A stretch of DNA of 64,000 nucleotides from Ralstonia pickettii (GTDB lineage Bacteria; Pseudomonadota; Gammaproteobacteria; Burkholderiales; Burkholderiaceae): NCBI RefSeq assembly GCF_030582395.1, contig NZ_CP104381.1, positions 310,001 through 374,000 on the forward strand, in the 5' to 3' direction. A program made the position numbers and the translations under genes. The notes under the pieces were generated by a model. The model saw only the letters and a list, made by a program, of their open reading frames with translations. It had not been told where the DNA came from and searched no databases. Below are positions 62,687-64,000 of the stretch, one piece after another. How positions within the stretch are numbered: the first letter of the stretch is position 1; each line of letters begins with the position of its first letter.

Positions 62687-64000
62687 ATGACGACACCGCG
62701 CACCGCCGCCACGCCAGATTCCCACAAGGATTCCATCTCCGAGTTGACCGTTCACCATGGACGGCTGAACCTCTCGGAGACCTGGCACCTGATCCGCCCA
62801 TACTGGTTTTCGGAAGACCGCCACAAGGCCTGGGGGCTGCTTGCATTGGTGGTCGCCCTGAACCTGTTTCTGGTCTACATGAACGTGCTGTTCACGGACT
62901 GGAACCGGCTTTTCTACAATGCGCTCGAGCAGAAGAACTACGGCGAATTCTGGACGCAGCTGGGCCGCTTTTCCTGGATTGCCGCGTTGCTGATCTTTGG
63001 CTCGATCATGCGTTTGTATTACTCGATGATGCTGCAGATGCGATGGCGGACGTGGATCACCGGTAGCTTCCTCGACGACTGGCTCAGCAAGCAGGCGTTC
63101 TACCGCCTGGAGCAGACGCACAGCGCCGACAACCCCGACCAACGGATCGCCGACGACCTGCGCAACTTCACCGATGCGACGCTCACCTTGGCGCTGGGTT
63201 TCCTGAATTCCGCTGTCACGCTGGTGTCGTTCTTCGGCATCCTGTGGGCGGTGTCGGGGCCGCTGGCGTTCAGCCTGGGCGGCCACGACTTCGTGATTCC
63301 CGGCTACATGGTGTGGTTTGCGCTGCTGTACTCGATCGTGGGCTCGGTCATCATCCACTTCGTGGGGCGGCCGCTGATCGGGCTGTCGTTCCAGCAGGAG
63401 CGTTACGAGGCGTACTTCCGTTTTCTGCTCGTGCGCGTGCGCGAGAACAGCGAGAGCATCGCCCTGTACCGCGGCGAGCCGACCGAAAAAGCCATCCTGC
63501 GCGGCCGTTTCGAACGCATCCGCACCAACTGGAACCAGTTGATGGAGTACACACGGCGCCTGACCTTTGCCAGTTCCGGCTATGCACAGTTCGCCATCAT
63601 CTTTCCGTTTCTGGTGTCGGCGCCGCGCTACTTTGGCGGCACGCTCACGCTGGGCGGAATGATGCAGGTTGCCACCGCGTTCGGGCAGGTGCAGGACGCG
63701 ATGTCGTGGTTTGTCACGAACTACCGCACGCTCGTCACCTGGAAAGCTTCCACCAACCGTCTGATTGAATTCCAGCGCGCCATCCGCGCCGCCGAGCGCG
63801 AAGAAGAGCGCCGCGCCGGCGTGCGGGATGTCGAGGTCGAAGCCGCCGCCGTACCCGCCATCGAAGCCCGCGGCCTCGCACTGAACCTGCCGAACCGCAA
63901 GCCCGAAGACTTGCTGGTCGAACCCTTCGACATGACGCTCGCGCGCGGTGAGCGTGTGCTCATCAACGGCCCGTCGGGCTGCGGCAAAAGCACGCTGGTG
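62687..64000 (+). CDS. SbmA/YddA-like ABC transporter, permease fused to ATPase, 3' truncated
   Basis: The first 438 residues of a fused permease-ATPase. The open frame from ATG 62687 has an N-terminal permease of the SbmA/BacA type (about 30-330, with LFTDWNRLFYNALE, WRTWITGSFLDDWL, RIADDLRNFTDATL and QQERYEAYFRFLLVRVRENSESIALY, in part) and the beginning of an ABC ATPase domain, ending in Walker A GPSGCGKST just before the window edge. Such proteins import peptides, vitamin B12-like or long-chain compounds. The remaining ATPase half lies outside. Confidence 0.88.
   Translation, partial: MTTPRTAATPDSHKDSISELTVHHGRLNLSETWHLIRPYWFSEDRHKAWGLLALVVALNLFLVYMNVLFTDWNRLFYNALEQKNYGEFWTQLGRFSWIAALLIFGSIMRLYYSMMLQMRWRTWITGSFLDDWLSKQAFYRLEQTHSADNPDQRIADDLRNFTDATLTLALGFLNSAVTLVSFFGILWAVSGPLAFSLGGHDFVIPGYMVWFALLYSIVGSVIIHFVGRPLIGLSFQQERYEAYFRFLLVRVRENSESIALYRGEPTEKAILRGRFERIRTNWNQLMEYTRRLTFASSGYAQFAIIFPFLVSAPRYFGGTLTLGGMMQVATAFGQVQDAMSWFVTNYRTLVTWKASTNRLIEFQRAIRAAEREEERRAGVRDVEVEAAAVPAIEARGLALNLPNRKPEDLLVEPFDMTLARGERVLINGPSGCGKSTLV

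Overview
The window is a dense, high-GC chromosomal segment from a betaproteobacterium of the Burkholderiaceae, most likely Ralstonia. That assignment rests on gene content and order: hprK-ptsN-hpf-rpoN-lptB-lptA-lptC-kdsC-kdsD, then uvrA-MFS-ssb, with mutM/mutY and a LON-domain gene nearby. It was read by eye without database searches, so species and family names are recognition, not search results. I found no rRNA, tRNA, insertion sequence, prophage or CRISPR array.

Layout. 1-5.9 kb: DNA repair (mutM cut by the window edge, mutY) around a dynamin-like GTPase, then a LON-domain protein and rapZ. 6-14 kb: a minus-strand run for nitrogen-type PTS signalling, ribosome hibernation, sigma-54 and LPS transport/KDO synthesis. 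14.3-19.3 kb: a CPA2 cation/proton antiporter, a ribbon-helix-helix protein, a DJ-1/PfpI protein, apt, a LysE exporter and an adenosine-specific kinase. 19.4-24.3 kb: uvrA, an MFS transporter and ssb.

24.4-35.9 kb is an accessory lipid/polyketide locus. Ten minus-strand genes, mostly joined by 4-base ATGA overlaps, resemble aryl-polyene (APE) clusters: ketosynthase, chain-length-factor-like partner, ApeP-like dehydratase, a fused AMP-ligase/dehydratase, LpxL-like acyltransferase, LolA-like protein, MMPL exporter and a small membrane protein, plus an unusual NodB-type deacetylase. A divergent acyl carrier protein and family 2 glycosyltransferase complete it. No ketoreductase, thioesterase, aromatic ammonia lyase or second full ketosynthase lies in the locus.

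36.5-46.6 kb: two lipoproteins (SEL1-like and CsgG-like), a thiosulfate module (TsdA-type dihaem cytochrome with two YeeE/YedE half-transporters) behind an AT-rich palindromic control region, a DUF2855/TetR divergent pair, a hydrolase, a HEXXH protein, gluconokinase and an acyl-CoA synthetase.

46.6-51.7 kb is the most interesting part. A 700-base non-coding region carries a well-formed sigma-54 -24/-12 promoter, with two 18-bp dyad sites about 170 and 300 bases upstream of the predicted start. It drives a Gly/Ala-rich secreted protein, a UUCG-capped hairpin, and three more exported proteins: a C39 peptidase flanked by two proteins that each carry an internal double-glycine cleavage motif. A convergent coiled-coil plus beta-barrel outer-membrane protein follows. 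The set resembles the Pseudomonas Fap functional-amyloid system but differs in layout and substrates; I infer a surface fibre or adhesin secretion system with C39 maturation.

51.9-64 kb: queF, ilvA, a Kir-type potassium channel, a nucleoside-recognition (SpmA/SpmB-like) membrane protein, a YqaA/DedA protein, a 1345-residue FAD/Fe-S dehydrogenase fusion, a HIT protein, and an SbmA/YddA-like ABC transporter cut by the right edge.
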